From: an uncultured Oxalobacteraceae bacterium
GTDB taxonomy: Bacteria; Pseudomonadota; Gammaproteobacteria; Burkholderiales; Burkholderiaceae_D
DNA: 34,241 nt
Assembly (NCBI GenBank): GCA_903914535.1
Contig: CAIWPG010000016.1
Location: 1-34,241, forward strand
Direction of reading: 5' to 3'
Under the pieces are notes generated by a model. The model was not told where the DNA came from. It ran no database searches and worked only from the letters and a program-made list of their open reading frames with translations. Shown here in pieces: positions 25,959-34,241 of the stretch (the stretch's first letter is position 1; every line of letters starts with the position of its first letter). The translations under genes and the position numbers were made by a program.

Positions 25959-28940
25959 TTACAGTGTCCGAGCAACCTCTTGAACTTCAAATACTTCCAG
26001 TTGATCGCCTTCTTGAATGTCATTGAAGTTTTTCAGTGACAAACCGCACTCAAAGCCGAACTTAACTTCTTTAACATCGTCTTTAAAGCGTTTCAGCGAT
26101 TCCAGCTCGCCAGTCCAGATCACAACGTTGCCACGCAACAGACGGATAGACGAACCACGTTTGACCAAGCCTTCCAACACGTAACAACCGGCAATTGCAC
26201 CAACTTTACTAATGGTAATAACCTGACGAATTTCAACCAGCCCCAGTGCATGTTCACGTTTTTCCGGAGCCAGCATACCAGACATCGCTGCTTTCACATC
26301 ATCTACAGCGTCGTAAATAATATTATAGTAACGGATATCAATACCGTTCGCTTCGGCCAGTTTACGGGCAGATGCATCGGCACGGGTATTAAACCCGATC
26401 AGCACTGCTTTGGAAGCTACCGCCAGATTGACGTCGGATTCCGAAATACCACCCACCGCAGCATGTACCACTTGTACGCGCACTTCGGAGGTTGATAATT
26501 TTTGCATGGAGTGAACCAGCGCTTCCTGCGAACCCTGAACGTCTGTTTTAATAATCATGGCCAGCGATTTAACTTCACCCTCGCCCATGTTTTCAAACAT
26601 ATTTTCCAGTTTAGCAGCCTGTTGTTTAGCCAGTTTAACATCACGGTATTTACCTTGACGGAACTGACCAATTTCACGCGCTTTACGCTCATCAGCCATT
26701 ACCATGACTTCTTCACCGGCATTCGGCACTTCAGTCAAACCCTGAATTTCTACCGGGATAGACGGACCTGCTTCGGTAATCGACTGACCGTTTTCATCCA
26801 GCATGGCACGTACACGGCCATAAGCTGAACCGGCCAGCACAACATCGCCGCGTTTCAATGTACCGGACTGAACCAGTATCGTTGCAACAGGACCGCGACC
26901 TTTATCCAGACGGGCTTCAACCACCAGACCGCGTGCCGGTGCGTCTTTAGCAGCACGCAACTCCAACACCTCGGCTTGCAGCAATACCTGTTCAAGCAAT
27001 TCATCAATACCCTGACCGGTCTTAGCGGAAACGGATACGAACGGAGAATCACCACCGTATTCTTCAGGTAAGACGCTTTCAGCAACCAATTCTTGTTTAA
27101 CGCGGTCCAGATTGGCACCGGGTTTATCAATTTTATTGACAGCAACCACCAGAGGAACGCCCGCTGCTTTAGCATGCGCAATCGCTTCTTTGGTTTGTGG
27201 CATAACGCCATCGTCCGCAGCAACAACCAGAATAACGATATCGGTTGCCTTCGCACCACGGGCACGCATTGCCGTAAAGGCTTCATGACCCGGAGTATCA
27301 AGGAAGGTAATCATGCCGCGTGGTGTTTCAACGTGGTATGCACCGATATGTTGTGTAATTCCGCCAGCTTCGCCAGAAGCGACTTTGGCACGACGAATAT
27401 AATCGAGCAAACTGGTTTTACCATGATCAACGTGACCCATGACAGTAACGACAGGAGCGCGCGGGAATGTCTGGTATTCAATCTGCGTACCGCCGTCAGC
27501 CAGCATCGCTTCAGGATCATCCAGTTTGGCTGCAAACGCTTTATGGCCCATTTCTTCAACCAGAATCAGTGCAGTTTCCTGATCCAATACCTGATTGATG
27601 GTAACCATCTGACCCAATTTCATTAATTGCTTAATGACTTCAGACGCTTTTACCGACATTTTATGTGCCAGTTCCGCTACCGTAATAGTTTCCGGAACGT
27701 ACACATCTTTAACTACGGCATCAACAGGTGCCTGGAAATTGGTTTCATGATCTTGTGAGTGAGAACCGCGACGACCACCCTTGCCGCCACTGCGCCAGCC
27801 GTCACGACCACCGCCTGCACCGGGACCTGCACCGGTATTACCACGGGCTTTAATGCCTTTTTTCTTGGCGGCGTCATCTTGCCAGGTAGAAGAAACATTC
27901 GCTGACTTGATCGATTTTTTATCGGCCACGACAGGTTTTTTCTCATCTTTTTTCTCAACCGGTTTTTTATCGGCCGATTTGTGCAAAGTGCCTTCCGGTG
28001 CTTTAAGCACAGGCTTGACTACCACTGGGGCAACAACGGGCTCAGGCGCTTTCACCGGCTTACGTTGTGTGCTCATCATGGCTTTAATTTGCGCCACTTC
28101 ATCGGCAACCGCTTTACGGGCACGTTCGGTCGCAGCCGCTCGTTCCGTTGCTACTTTAGCCGCTTCTTTTGCTGCTAAAGCAGCATCAGCCGCTTTTTTC
28201 TGTGCGCTTGCTTCGAGATCGTCAGCCAGTCGCTTTGCGACATCCTGAGCTGCTATTTTTTCTTCTTGAGCCACATTCTGCCCCACTGCATTTGGAGATT
28301 CCACTGTCTGACTAACTTTAGCTGTTTGAGTTTTCTGTTTCACTTGCGCAGCTTGTAGTTCCGCTGCATCCGCTTGGGCCGCGGCACGGCGGGCTGCTGC
28401 CTGCGCTACCACTTCTGCCTCTTTTGCCGCAGCCATTTCAGTCTCTTTCAAGGCTTTAGTCTGCGCTTCTTTTTCTGCTTCCAGTCGCGCTAAGCGCTCC
28501 TGCTTTTCCAACAATTCAATTTCCTGCTGAGCACGCAACTGAGCTGAGACACGTTCTTCTTCCGCCTGTCTTGCCAACTCTTCTTCATCCACCACCACGA
28601 CAGCAGCAACAGCAAGTTCACCATCAGGCTGCGATTCATCGCGTTTAACAAAGGTACGTTTTTTGCGTACCTCCACCTGGATAGTGCGTGATTTACCAGT
28701 TGCATCTGCCTGCTTAATTTCCGTTGTCTCTTTACGAGTCAGGGTAATTTTTTTCGTATCGCCATCCACCGCCACTCCATGAGTACGGCGCAAATGTTCC
28801 AGAAGCCTATCCTTGTCTTCTTTTGACAAGGTATCAGAAATCGAGCCCTTGACTACACCTGCTGAACGCAATTGGGTTAGCAGCAAATCGGCTGACATCT
28901 TAAGCTCGGTGGCAAATTGGGCTACATTATTACTCGCCAT
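25959..28940 (-). CDS. infB: Translation initiation factor IF-2
   Basis: 993-residue GTPase that places initiator tRNA on the 30S subunit and promotes subunit joining. An N-terminal IF2_N domain is followed by a long Ala/Glu/Lys-rich segment (about 120-340), probably helical or coiled, then a Gly/Arg-rich linker and a second IF2_N region ([17 protein letters not shown]). The GTPase domain has GHVDHGKTS at 502-510, DTPGHEAF and NKID. Domains II-IV complete the C-terminus. The start at ATG 28940 is supported by GAGGA 5 nt upstream. It follows nusA by 60 bp. Confidence 0.97.
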   Translation of the reverse strand: MASNNVAQFATELKMSADLLLTQLRSAGVVKGSISDTLSKEDKDRLLEHLRRTHGVAVDGDTKKITLTRKETTEIKQADATGKSRTIQVEVRKKRTFVKRDESQPDGELAVAAVVVVDEEELARQAEEERVSAQLRAQQEIELLEKQERLARLEAEKEAQTKALKETEMAAAKEAEVVAQAAARRAAAQADAAELQAAQVKQKTQTAKVSQTVESPNAVGQNVAQEEKIAAQDVAKRLADDLEASAQKKAADAALAAKEAAKVATERAAATERARKAVADEVAQIKAMMSTQRKPVKAPEPVVAPVVVKPVLKAPEGTLHKSADKKPVEKKDEKKPVVADKKSIKSANVSSTWQDDAAKKKGIKARGNTGAGPGAGGGRDGWRSGGKGGRRGSHSQDHETNFQAPVDAVVKDVYVPETITVAELAHKMSVKASEVIKQLMKLGQMVTINQVLDQETALILVEEMGHKAFAAKLDDPEAMLADGGTQIEYQTFPRAPVVTVMGHVDHGKTSLLDYIRRAKVASGEAGGITQHIGAYHVETPRGMITFLDTPGHEAFTAMRARGAKATDIVILVVAADDGVMPQTKEAIAHAKAAGVPLVVAVNKIDKPGANLDRVKQELVAESVLPEEYGGDSPFVSVSAKTGQGIDELLEQVLLQAEVLELRAAKDAPARGLVVEARLDKGRGPVATILVQSGTLKRGDVVLAGSAYGRVRAMLDENGQSITEAGPSIPVEIQGLTEVPNAGEEVMVMADERKAREIGQFRQGKYRDVKLAKQQAAKLENMFENMGEGEVKSLAMIIKTDVQGSQEALVHSMQKLSTSEVRVQVVHAAVGGISESDVNLAVASKAVLIGFNTRADASARKLAEANGIDIRYYNIIYDAVDDVKAAMSGMLAPEKREHALGLVEIRQVITISKVGAIAGCYVLEGLVKRGSSIRLLRGNVVIWTGELESLKRFKDDVKEVKFGFECGLSLKNFNDIQEGDQLEVFEVQEVARTL

Positions 28941-29000
28941 TCAGTCCTCTTTTTCTATGTGGCGCGGTGGATGACTCATGCTATTCACGGCAGTCAACCA

Positions 29001-30560
29001 TTACTTAGTTTCCGTGACACTCCATGCTTTAGCCAGTAAGGCCTTAGCATGGTCATCATATTTAGCGTCAATAAGTTTCATCTCATCATCAGCCACATCA
29101 TCAAACTCGTTTTTAATCAATTGGCGCGCACGTTCGGCTGACAACGCCAAAATCGCTCCAAACTCGTCGTATGCCAGGCCTGCAAATGCCTGCAGTGTCT
29201 TAATCCCGGCCAATCCTAATTTACCTGCAGTGACACGATCCATTCCTACCATACCAAGCAGAGCATCTTCTACGCCATCAACACCCTCTTCAGAGGCAAT
29301 AGCTTCTGTCACGATGGCATCCCGTGCACGAGTACGCAACTCATTAACGGTATTTTCATCCAGCGCTTCAATTTCCAACATTTCGCTAATCGGCACATAA
29401 GCGATTTCTTCCAGACTGGCAAAACCTTCGTCGACCAGAATATCAGCCACTTCCTGATCAACATCCAGTTTTTGCATGAACAAGGCGCGAATAGCTGCCG
29501 TTTCCTGTTCGGATTTGTCTGCAGATTGCTCTGCAGTCATAATATTAATTTGCCAACCGGTCAATTCTGCTGCCAGACGGACATTTTGTCCGCTGCGGCC
29601 GATAGCAATAGCCAGGTTTTCGTCATCCACAACGACATCCATAGCATGCTTTTCTTCATCAACCATAATCGAAGAAACATTGGCCGGAGCCAGTGCACCG
29701 ATAACAAATTGCGCCGGATCTTCGGACCACAACACAATATCAACACGCTCACCACCCAGTTCACCGGTAACAGCCTGAACGCGTGAACCACGCATACCAA
29801 CGCAGGTACCGATAGGATCTATACGTGAATCGCTTGTATACACAGCAATTTTAGCGCGCACACCAGGATCACGGGCAGCTGATTTCACTTCCAGCGCACC
29901 CTGTTCAATTTCCGGCACTTCCAGCTCAAACAGCTTCATAATAAATTCAGGAGCTGTACGGGATAAAATAACTTGCGGTCCGCGTGCATTACGATCAATA
30001 CGCAGAATATAGGCACGAACACGATCACCCACACGCAAATTTTCTTTAGGGATCATCTGGTCGCGCGGCAAACGGGCTTCAATTTTGCCCGATTCAACAA
30101 CTGCCTCACCACGTTCCATGCGCTTGATTGTGCCGGTAACCAGTGAATCACCACGCTCCAGAAAATCGGCCAGAATCTGTTCACGTTCAGCATCACGTAC
30201 ACGCTGCAACATAACTTGTTTTGCATCTTGTGCAAAACGACGACCAAAATCAACGGATTCGATAGCTTCTTCGATGTACTCATCGATTTCAATATCAGGA
30301 TATTGTTCAAGAGCCTCGAAATGCAGAATTTCCTGATCAGGAATTTGCAGACCAGCCTCATCCGGAACCACATGCCAACGACGGAACGATTCAAACACAC
30401 CGCTCTCACGATCGATAGTCACACGAACATCAACGTCACCTTCGTAACGTTTTTTTGTTGCCTGTGCAAGCGCATGTTCCAGTGAACCGTAAACAACTTC
30501 CTTATCGACGTTTTTCTCACGCGCCAAGGCATCAACCAACATTAATACTTCGCGACTCAT
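29001..30560 (-). CDS. nusA: Transcription termination/antitermination factor NusA
   Basis: 519-residue RNA polymerase-binding factor acting in pausing, termination and antitermination. The N-terminal domain ([20 protein letters not shown]), the S1 domain ([17 protein letters not shown]), two KH domains ([33 protein letters not shown]) and two C-terminal acidic repeats are all visible, as in gamma- and betaproteobacterial NusA. GGAG lies 9 nt before ATG 30560. Its start overlaps the rimP stop by 4 bp (ATGA), implying translational coupling. Confidence 0.97.
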   Translation of the reverse strand: MSREVLMLVDALAREKNVDKEVVYGSLEHALAQATKKRYEGDVDVRVTIDRESGVFESFRRWHVVPDEAGLQIPDQEILHFEALEQYPDIEIDEYIEEAIESVDFGRRFAQDAKQVMLQRVRDAEREQILADFLERGDSLVTGTIKRMERGEAVVESGKIEARLPRDQMIPKENLRVGDRVRAYILRIDRNARGPQVILSRTAPEFIMKLFELEVPEIEQGALEVKSAARDPGVRAKIAVYTSDSRIDPIGTCVGMRGSRVQAVTGELGGERVDIVLWSEDPAQFVIGALAPANVSSIMVDEEKHAMDVVVDDENLAIAIGRSGQNVRLAAELTGWQINIMTAEQSADKSEQETAAIRALFMQKLDVDQEVADILVDEGFASLEEIAYVPISEMLEIEALDENTVNELRTRARDAIVTEAIASEEGVDGVEDALLGMVGMDRVTAGKLGLAGIKTLQAFAGLAYDEFGAILALSAERARQLIKNEFDDVADDEMKLIDAKYDDHAKALLAKAWSVTETK

Positions 30561-31042
30561 GCTTTGCGACTCCTAAAATCGACCTGTGGCACCAAACGCG
30601 CCTTATCCACATCGGCTAGCGTAAACTCCAGCATCGCCGACCCATCTTTATTTTCAAATTCCAACATTAATGTCTCCCCAACTGGTGCATGTATAACACC
30701 CTGGTAGGTCTTACGATTCGACGTACCCGGCATAGGCAGACGCAATTTAATAATCGCTTCCTCGCCGGTAAAACGTACATAATCTGAAAATTTACTTATC
30801 GGCCGGTCCAATCCCGGAGAAGACACTTCAAGCCGCTCGTAATTTGCATTTTCAACCGTTAACACATGACTCAACTGATGACTGACTTTAGCACAGTCTT
30901 CCACGGTTATCGGTCCGCGATCCGCCTGCTCTGCAGTAAAGTCGATATAAACACGCAGCAAACCGCGCTCGGCCTGCTCAAAATCGACCAGATCATACTC
31001 CAGTCCAGTCACTGTTTTTTCAATTAATTCGTGCAAGTGCAA
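30557..31042 (-). CDS. rimP: Ribosome maturation factor RimP
   Basis: 161-residue factor for 30S assembly. Family signatures are L.ELIE.TV.GL.Y.LVD-like N-terminus ([21 protein letters not shown]), LRVYID and the central [14 protein letters not shown] motif. The start is taken as TTG 31042: it has GGAGA 6 nt upstream and gives the standard N-terminus. The in-frame ATG 31075 would add 11 atypical residues, and only a weak GAG lies before it. First gene of the rimP-nusA-infB operon. An inverted repeat in the leader, CCACATT/AATGTGG read on the minus strand (31070-31076 and 31091-31097), brackets ATG 31075. Confidence 0.93.
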   Translation of the reverse strand: MHLHELIEKTVTGLEYDLVDFEQAERGLLRVYIDFTAEQADRGPITVEDCAKVSHQLSHVLTVENANYERLEVSSPGLDRPISKFSDYVRFTGEEAIIKLRLPMPGTSNRKTYQGVIHAPVGETLMLEFENKDGSAMLEFTLADVDKARLVPQVDFRSRKA

Positions 31043-31103
31043 AGTAATTCTCCGAAGACAAGCAGTAATCCACATTAACTCAACTCACACAATGTGGTTT
31101 TGC

Positions 31104-31128
31104 AAAAAAAAAATGGGCATGAGCCCAT
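31104..31128 (-). terminator. Intrinsic terminator of the scpB-rluB transcript
   Basis: On the minus strand ATGGGC (31128-31123) and GCCCAT (31118-31113) form a 6-bp stem with a 4-nt loop, followed at once by a run of ten T (31113-31104). It lies 134 bp after the rluB stop and 62 bp before the rimP start, separating the two minus-strand operons. The plus strand also has a T-rich stretch (31129-31138) after the stem, so it could work both ways. Confidence 0.85.
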
Positions 31129-31261
31129 CTTCTTTTTTGTTTTCCCGGAAAAACATAGCAGGAAAACCGACTAACTATCAGATTATAAACGAATACTTAT
31201 TCATTGACAATAAAAAGTTAGTCTATCGTATCACGCCAGGCAATAGGCAAAAGCCTGAAGC

Positions 31262-32815
31262 TTATCCGCGTGCACGCTTACGGGGAATTCCCTGATAATT
31301 GTGCACAGGAGTCGCAACACCAGCACCTGCGCGTGGTTTGCGCGGCGCCTGCGCCGGAAATCCGAGTGCTGTCTGCATAGGATCGGGCTGGCGACTGCGA
31401 GTTGCCCCGCCATTACCACCACCATGACCTGTACCAGCGCCCGGGGTCCGGGGGTAACGTGAATTCCGGTCGGAACCTGCCGTATTTCCATTACCATAAC
31501 TAGTACTGTTTCCGTCAACGCCAAACCGGTTAGCAGAACCTGGCTTACGCTGATTACGCGCACCTCTGTCATCCTGCCCGATCTGCGCTTCTTTTTCCAT
31601 GCCGCACAATTTCAATAAATCCCGTGCTGCATTTTCATCCAATTCTTCCCATCGGCCGCGCTTGAGATTTGGCGGCAGGGTCATCACACCATAGCGAGTG
31701 CGAATCAGACGGGAAACCGTTAATCCGATAGCCTCAAACATACGGCGCACTTCACGGTTACGGCCTTCGCCAATCACAACACGATACCAGCGGTTAATCC
31801 CCTCACCACCACCATCACTCACTCTGGAGAACTGAGCCATACCATCTTCAAGTTCAACGCCACTCAATAACTTCTGGCGCATGCCTTCTTCCAGGGTACC
31901 CAGAGTACGGACTGCGTATTCACGCTCAATACCATAACGCGGATGCATCAGGCGGTTAGCCAGATCACCGGAAGTTGTAAATAACAATAAACCTTCAGTA
32001 TTAAAATCCAGACGCCCGACCGCAAGCCACTTACCTGTTTTCATGGTCGGCAGACTGGAGAATACAGATTCACGGCCCTCAGGATCATTGGTGCTGACAA
32101 TCTGCCCTGCAGGCTTATGATATACAAGCACGCGCGGCGGTTTTTTACTTACTTTACGCTGGATAATTTTACCGTTAATACGTACAAAATCGGTAGGTAA
32201 AATCCGCTGACCAATATGCGCAGGCTCACCATTTACCGAAACACGGCCGGCAACGATCAGCTCTTCCATATCACGGCGCGAACCCAAACCGGCTTCAGCC
32301 AATACTTTATGCAATTTTGGCGCATCATCATCCGCAGTCAGGTCACGGCGTACTGTCTTAACGTGACCAGTACGTCCGTTAGATTTCACATCGGCATGTG
32401 CCAGATCGAAAGCTTCCGAAGTAACGAATGAAAAAACATCATCGGGCGCTGTGGCAGCCGCCGGTTTTGCCGCAGAATTAGTTCTGCGTGCCGGGGATGT
32501 TTTTTGTCCAGGAGTACGTTCATTACGGACTGGTGCCGTTTTTGCACGGGGCGAACGCGGTGCATGCGCCGGAGCGCGCGTTTCATCACCTGCATCCGCA
32601 CCAGAGGCTGCTGCCGGCCGGACGGGTGCCGCGGCAGAAGAGCTGTCAGCATCAGCACTGGCCGCGCGTTCTGATCTGGCGCGACGCATCATTCTCGGGC
32701 CGCGAACGCCGTGTTTTTTCTCTCTGGGCTTGGCTTCACGGGGTGTCGACGGACTTTCTGCTGCAATCGCAGCCGGAACTGCGTCATCGTGTGTTTTTAT
32801 TGAATTCATGTTCAT
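31262..32815 (-). CDS. rluB: 23S rRNA pseudouridine(2605) synthase, RluB type, with long disordered extensions
   Basis: 517 aa, against about 290 for E. coli RluB. The core is ordinary: an S4 domain at about 166-213 ([21 protein letters not shown]) and the catalytic domain with [12 protein letters not shown] (Asp270) and [14 protein letters not shown]. About 160 residues at the N-terminus are Ala/Pro/Ser/Arg-rich, and about 110 at the C-terminus are Gly/Asn/Arg-rich, both low-complexity, basic and probably disordered; such tails are common in Burkholderiales homologues. ATG 32815 overlaps the scpB stop (ATGA), and a second in-frame ATG lies at 32809. The tails may add nonspecific rRNA affinity (inference). 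Confidence 0.93.
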   Translation of the reverse strand: MNMNSIKTHDDAVPAAIAAESPSTPREAKPREKKHGVRGPRMMRRARSERAASADADSSSAAAPVRPAAASGADAGDETRAPAHAPRSPRAKTAPVRNERTPGQKTSPARRTNSAAKPAAATAPDDVFSFVTSEAFDLAHADVKSNGRTGHVKTVRRDLTADDDAPKLHKVLAEAGLGSRRDMEELIVAGRVSVNGEPAHIGQRILPTDFVRINGKIIQRKVSKKPPRVLVYHKPAGQIVSTNDPEGRESVFSSLPTMKTGKWLAVGRLDFNTEGLLLFTTSGDLANRLMHPRYGIEREYAVRTLGTLEEGMRQKLLSGVELEDGMAQFSRVSDGGGEGINRWYRVVIGEGRNREVRRMFEAIGLTVSRLIRTRYGVMTLPPNLKRGRWEELDENAARDLLKLCGMEKEAQIGQDDRGARNQRKPGSANRFGVDGNSTSYGNGNTAGSDRNSRYPRTPGAGTGHGGGNGGATRSRQPDPMQTALGFPAQAPRKPRAGAGVATPVHNYQGIPRKRARG

Positions 32816-33621
32816 TCTTGGTTGGGCAGACCAGGCGCTTCCTCAACCATTAATTCAGGCGCTGGGTCATGAGATATCATTGTAATTTCAGGGATATTAG
32901 CTGGAGTATTGATCGTGCCGGGCACTCCATCGCTTTCCACAATTGGCTGAGCAACGCTTATTTCGTTTTCAGCATTTTTATCCAATGCGGGATTAGCCGC
33001 ACCGTGATGCAAATTTTGCTGTAAATTCTGTTGTAAATGTGTCTGCAAAGCTTCAAGCTGCTCCGCATCGCTTTCCCTCATCGCCTCCTGAGAAACCGCC
33101 TGCAACGGCGGCAACTGATCCAGTGACGACAAAGCTAAATCATCTAAAAATTGCTTAGTAGAGGCAAATAAAGCCGGTCGGCCCGGTACATCCCGGTGAC
33201 CAATGACTTCAATCCAGCCCCGGTCTTCCAGCATGCGTATCGTTTGCGCATTAACAGCCACACCGCGTATTTCTTCAATATCGCCACGCGTGACCGGCTG
33301 CTTATAAACAATAATTGCCAGCGTTTCCATCGCTGCACGCGTATATTTTGGAGGCTTCTCCGGGTTCATTCTGTCCAGATAAACCCGCATTTCCGGCCGG
33401 CTCTGAAAACGCCACCCGGAAGCAAGACTAAGCAACTCAATGCCGCGATCAGTCCATTCTTTGCTTATCGTATCAAGCATAGCCCTGATCGCATCACTAC
33501 TCACCGCACCATCCCCCGAAGTTTCGCTGATAAAAAGCTTCTTCAAAGAATTTAATGGTAACGGTTCGTGTGCGCAAAGCAATGCAGTTTCGAGGACTAT
33601 TTTCGCCTCAGTAGTATTCAT
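32812..33621 (-). CDS. scpB: Segregation and condensation protein B
   Basis: ScpB subunit of the SMC-ScpAB chromosome-condensing complex, 269 aa. Tandem winged-helix features are visible: [19 protein letters not shown] at the N-terminus and the family block [29 protein letters not shown], followed by [21 protein letters not shown]. The C-terminal third is low-complexity and Gln/Asn-rich. ATG 33621 is chosen because AAGAG lies 7 nt upstream; a TTG at 33642 is in frame. It overlaps rluB by 4 bp. The partner scpA is not in the window. Confidence 0.94.
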   Translation of the reverse strand: MNTTEAKIVLETALLCAHEPLPLNSLKKLFISETSGDGAVSSDAIRAMLDTISKEWTDRGIELLSLASGWRFQSRPEMRVYLDRMNPEKPPKYTRAAMETLAIIVYKQPVTRGDIEEIRGVAVNAQTIRMLEDRGWIEVIGHRDVPGRPALFASTKQFLDDLALSSLDQLPPLQAVSQEAMRESDAEQLEALQTHLQQNLQQNLHHGAANPALDKNAENEISVAQPIVESDGVPGTINTPANIPEITMISHDPAPELMVEEAPGLPNQE

Positions 33622-33941
33622 GTCCGACTCTTTTGCAACCAAATGAAGGGGTAGTTAGCATATGCGGCAAGGTGTCATGCGCGCTTTACCAGGACATCGT
33701 CATCGCATCGACACCAATAAAACAATCTGGCTGGCTGGACTTATCACTGATAACTTACTGAATCAACGCCTGCGATCTGCAAAAAAATGATCGCGACTGT
33801 TCCAGAAAGAATTGTAACCGATAATTTTGATAGCGCAACCGAAAATCGCCACCAGCAACTATTTTAGACCATCCGAAATGAACAAAAGCAACGTATTCTG
33901 ACTACCGGACACAAAACACCGGCACATCACATCCTGATATG
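33622..33941. other. 320-bp gap upstream of scpB, no supported gene
   Basis: It should contain the scpB promoter, but no convincing hexamer pair was found. A 42-codon plus-strand frame (33662-33790) is present without homology that I recognise. No further structure stands out before the tRNA terminator at 33942. Confidence 0.5.
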
Positions 33942-33976
33942 AAAAAACCGTTGATTTCTGTTAAGAAAATCAACGG
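33942..33976 (-). terminator. Strong intrinsic terminator of the initiator tRNA genes
   Basis: On the minus strand a perfect 10-bp stem, CCGTTGATTT (33976-33967) with AAATCAACGG (33957-33948), has a 9-nt loop and is followed by six T (33947-33942). It starts 11 bp after the encoded CCA end of the first tRNA gene. Confidence 0.93.
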
Positions 33977-33987
33977 CTTATCATTAC

Positions 33988-34064
33988 TGGTTGCGGGGAC
34001 AGGATTTGAACCTGTGACCTTCGGGTTATGAGCCCGACGAGCTGCCAGACTGCTCCACCCCGCG
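33988..34064 (-). tRNA. Initiator tRNA-fMet (CAU), copy 1
   Basis: 77 nt including an encoded CCA. The minus strand starts CGCGGGG and ends CCCCGCAACCA, so position 1 (C) does not pair with position 72 (A). The anticodon stem has the three consecutive G-C pairs flanking CTCATAA. Both are hallmarks of initiator tRNA, as in E. coli metZ. The T-arm contains GGTTCAAATCC. Confidence 0.97.
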
Positions 34065-34102
34065 CCTGATCGCACTGATTACGTAAAACATAATCACTAA
34101 AA

Positions 34103-34138
34103 TTTTTACCAAAAACAAAACACCAATTTTGGTAAAAA
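34103..34138. other. AT-rich 12-bp hairpin between the two tRNA genes
   Basis: TTTTTACCAAAA (34103-34114) and TTTTGGTAAAAA (34127-34138) are exact reverse complements with a 12-nt loop. A smaller alternative hairpin (ACCAA/TTGGT) overlaps the right arm. It is in the 100-bp spacer. It may serve as a processing site or a weak terminator; a TATAAT on the minus strand (34162-34157) lies close to copy 2 but lacks a good -35. Confidence 0.45.
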
Positions 34139-34164
34139 CTCTATCATAACTGACAAATTATAGC

Positions 34165-34241
34165 TGGTTGCGGGGACAGGATTTGAACCTGTGACCTTCG
34201 GGTTATGAGCCCGACGAGCTGCCAGACTGCTCCACCCCGCG
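34165..34241 (-). tRNA. Initiator tRNA-fMet (CAU), copy 2
   Basis: Identical over all 77 nt to copy 1, with the same initiator hallmarks (unpaired C1-A72, three G-C pairs in the anticodon stem, encoded CCA). The tRNA 5' end falls exactly on the last base of the window, so the gene is complete but its promoter, and any further copies, lie outside. Confidence 0.96.

Noticed and set aside
27093-27626. 177-codon plus-strand frame inside infB
   Set aside because: It lies entirely opposite the conserved GTPase region of IF-2, has no recognisable domain and reads as a shadow.
33662-33790. 42-codon plus-strand frame with AAGGGG upstream
   Set aside because: The spacing to the ATG is about 11 nt, there is no recognisable motif, and short frames are expected by chance in 320 bp.
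34157-34162. TATAAT as the promoter of tRNA copy 1
   Set aside because: The place for the -35 would be inside tRNA copy 2 and reads CAAATC, far from consensus.
1-34241. CRISPR array, prophage, insertion sequence or defence system
   Set aside because: No regular short repeats with spacers, transposase, integrase, nuclease or toxin-antitoxin genes were seen on either strand.

Overview
The window looks like chromosomal DNA of a betaproteobacterium, most likely Burkholderiales and plausibly Oxalobacteraceae. This rests on gene content and order (rimP-nusA-infB-rbfA-truB-typA, scpB-rluB, waaA next to a rhodanese/PCMT/TetR group), on Gram-negative markers (waaA, Tat-exported molybdoenzyme) and on moderate GC. 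No taxonomic search was possible. No plasmid, phage, IS element or CRISPR array is visible.

Layout. (a) 1-4754: the 3' part of a very long exported repeat protein with cysteine-rich tandem domains, ending 4 bp from the convergent gene. (b) 4759-8384, minus: a compact tcdA-iorA-iorB run, i.e. a tRNA ct6A dehydratase followed by the two subunits of a Tat-exported, isoquinoline-1-oxidoreductase-type molybdenum hydroxylase. (c) 8800-9435: pdxH. (d) 9567-17024: two cyclic-di-GMP proteins facing away from each other around waaA (Kdo transferase). One has an intact GGDEF but an eroded EAL signature. The other is a membrane Cache-PAS-GGDEF-EAL protein with a CZB-like C-terminal tail. (e) 17074-18851, minus: tetR, a PCMT-like methyltransferase and a single-domain rhodanese; the tetR upstream region is dense with palindromes. 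(f) 19131-19859, minus: rsuA. (g) 20140-22388: ahpC-ahpF peroxide detoxification, with structured RNA candidates before ahpC and between the two genes, closed by a strong bidirectional terminator. (h) 22499-31042, minus: the transcription/translation operon rimP-nusA-infB-rbfA-truB-typA. (i) 31262-33621, minus: scpB-rluB, overlapping by 4 bp and closed by an intrinsic terminator. (j) 33988-34241, minus: two identical initiator tRNA genes in tandem, the second ending exactly at the window edge.

Most genes are ordinary housekeeping genes. The parts worth a second look are the repeat protein, two mutually exclusive perfect hairpins at its junction with iorB, the degenerate EAL domain, the CZB-like tail whose usual cysteine is a threonine, the tetR operator array and the structured ahp leader and spacer. 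I did not find a convincing wholly new multi-gene system.
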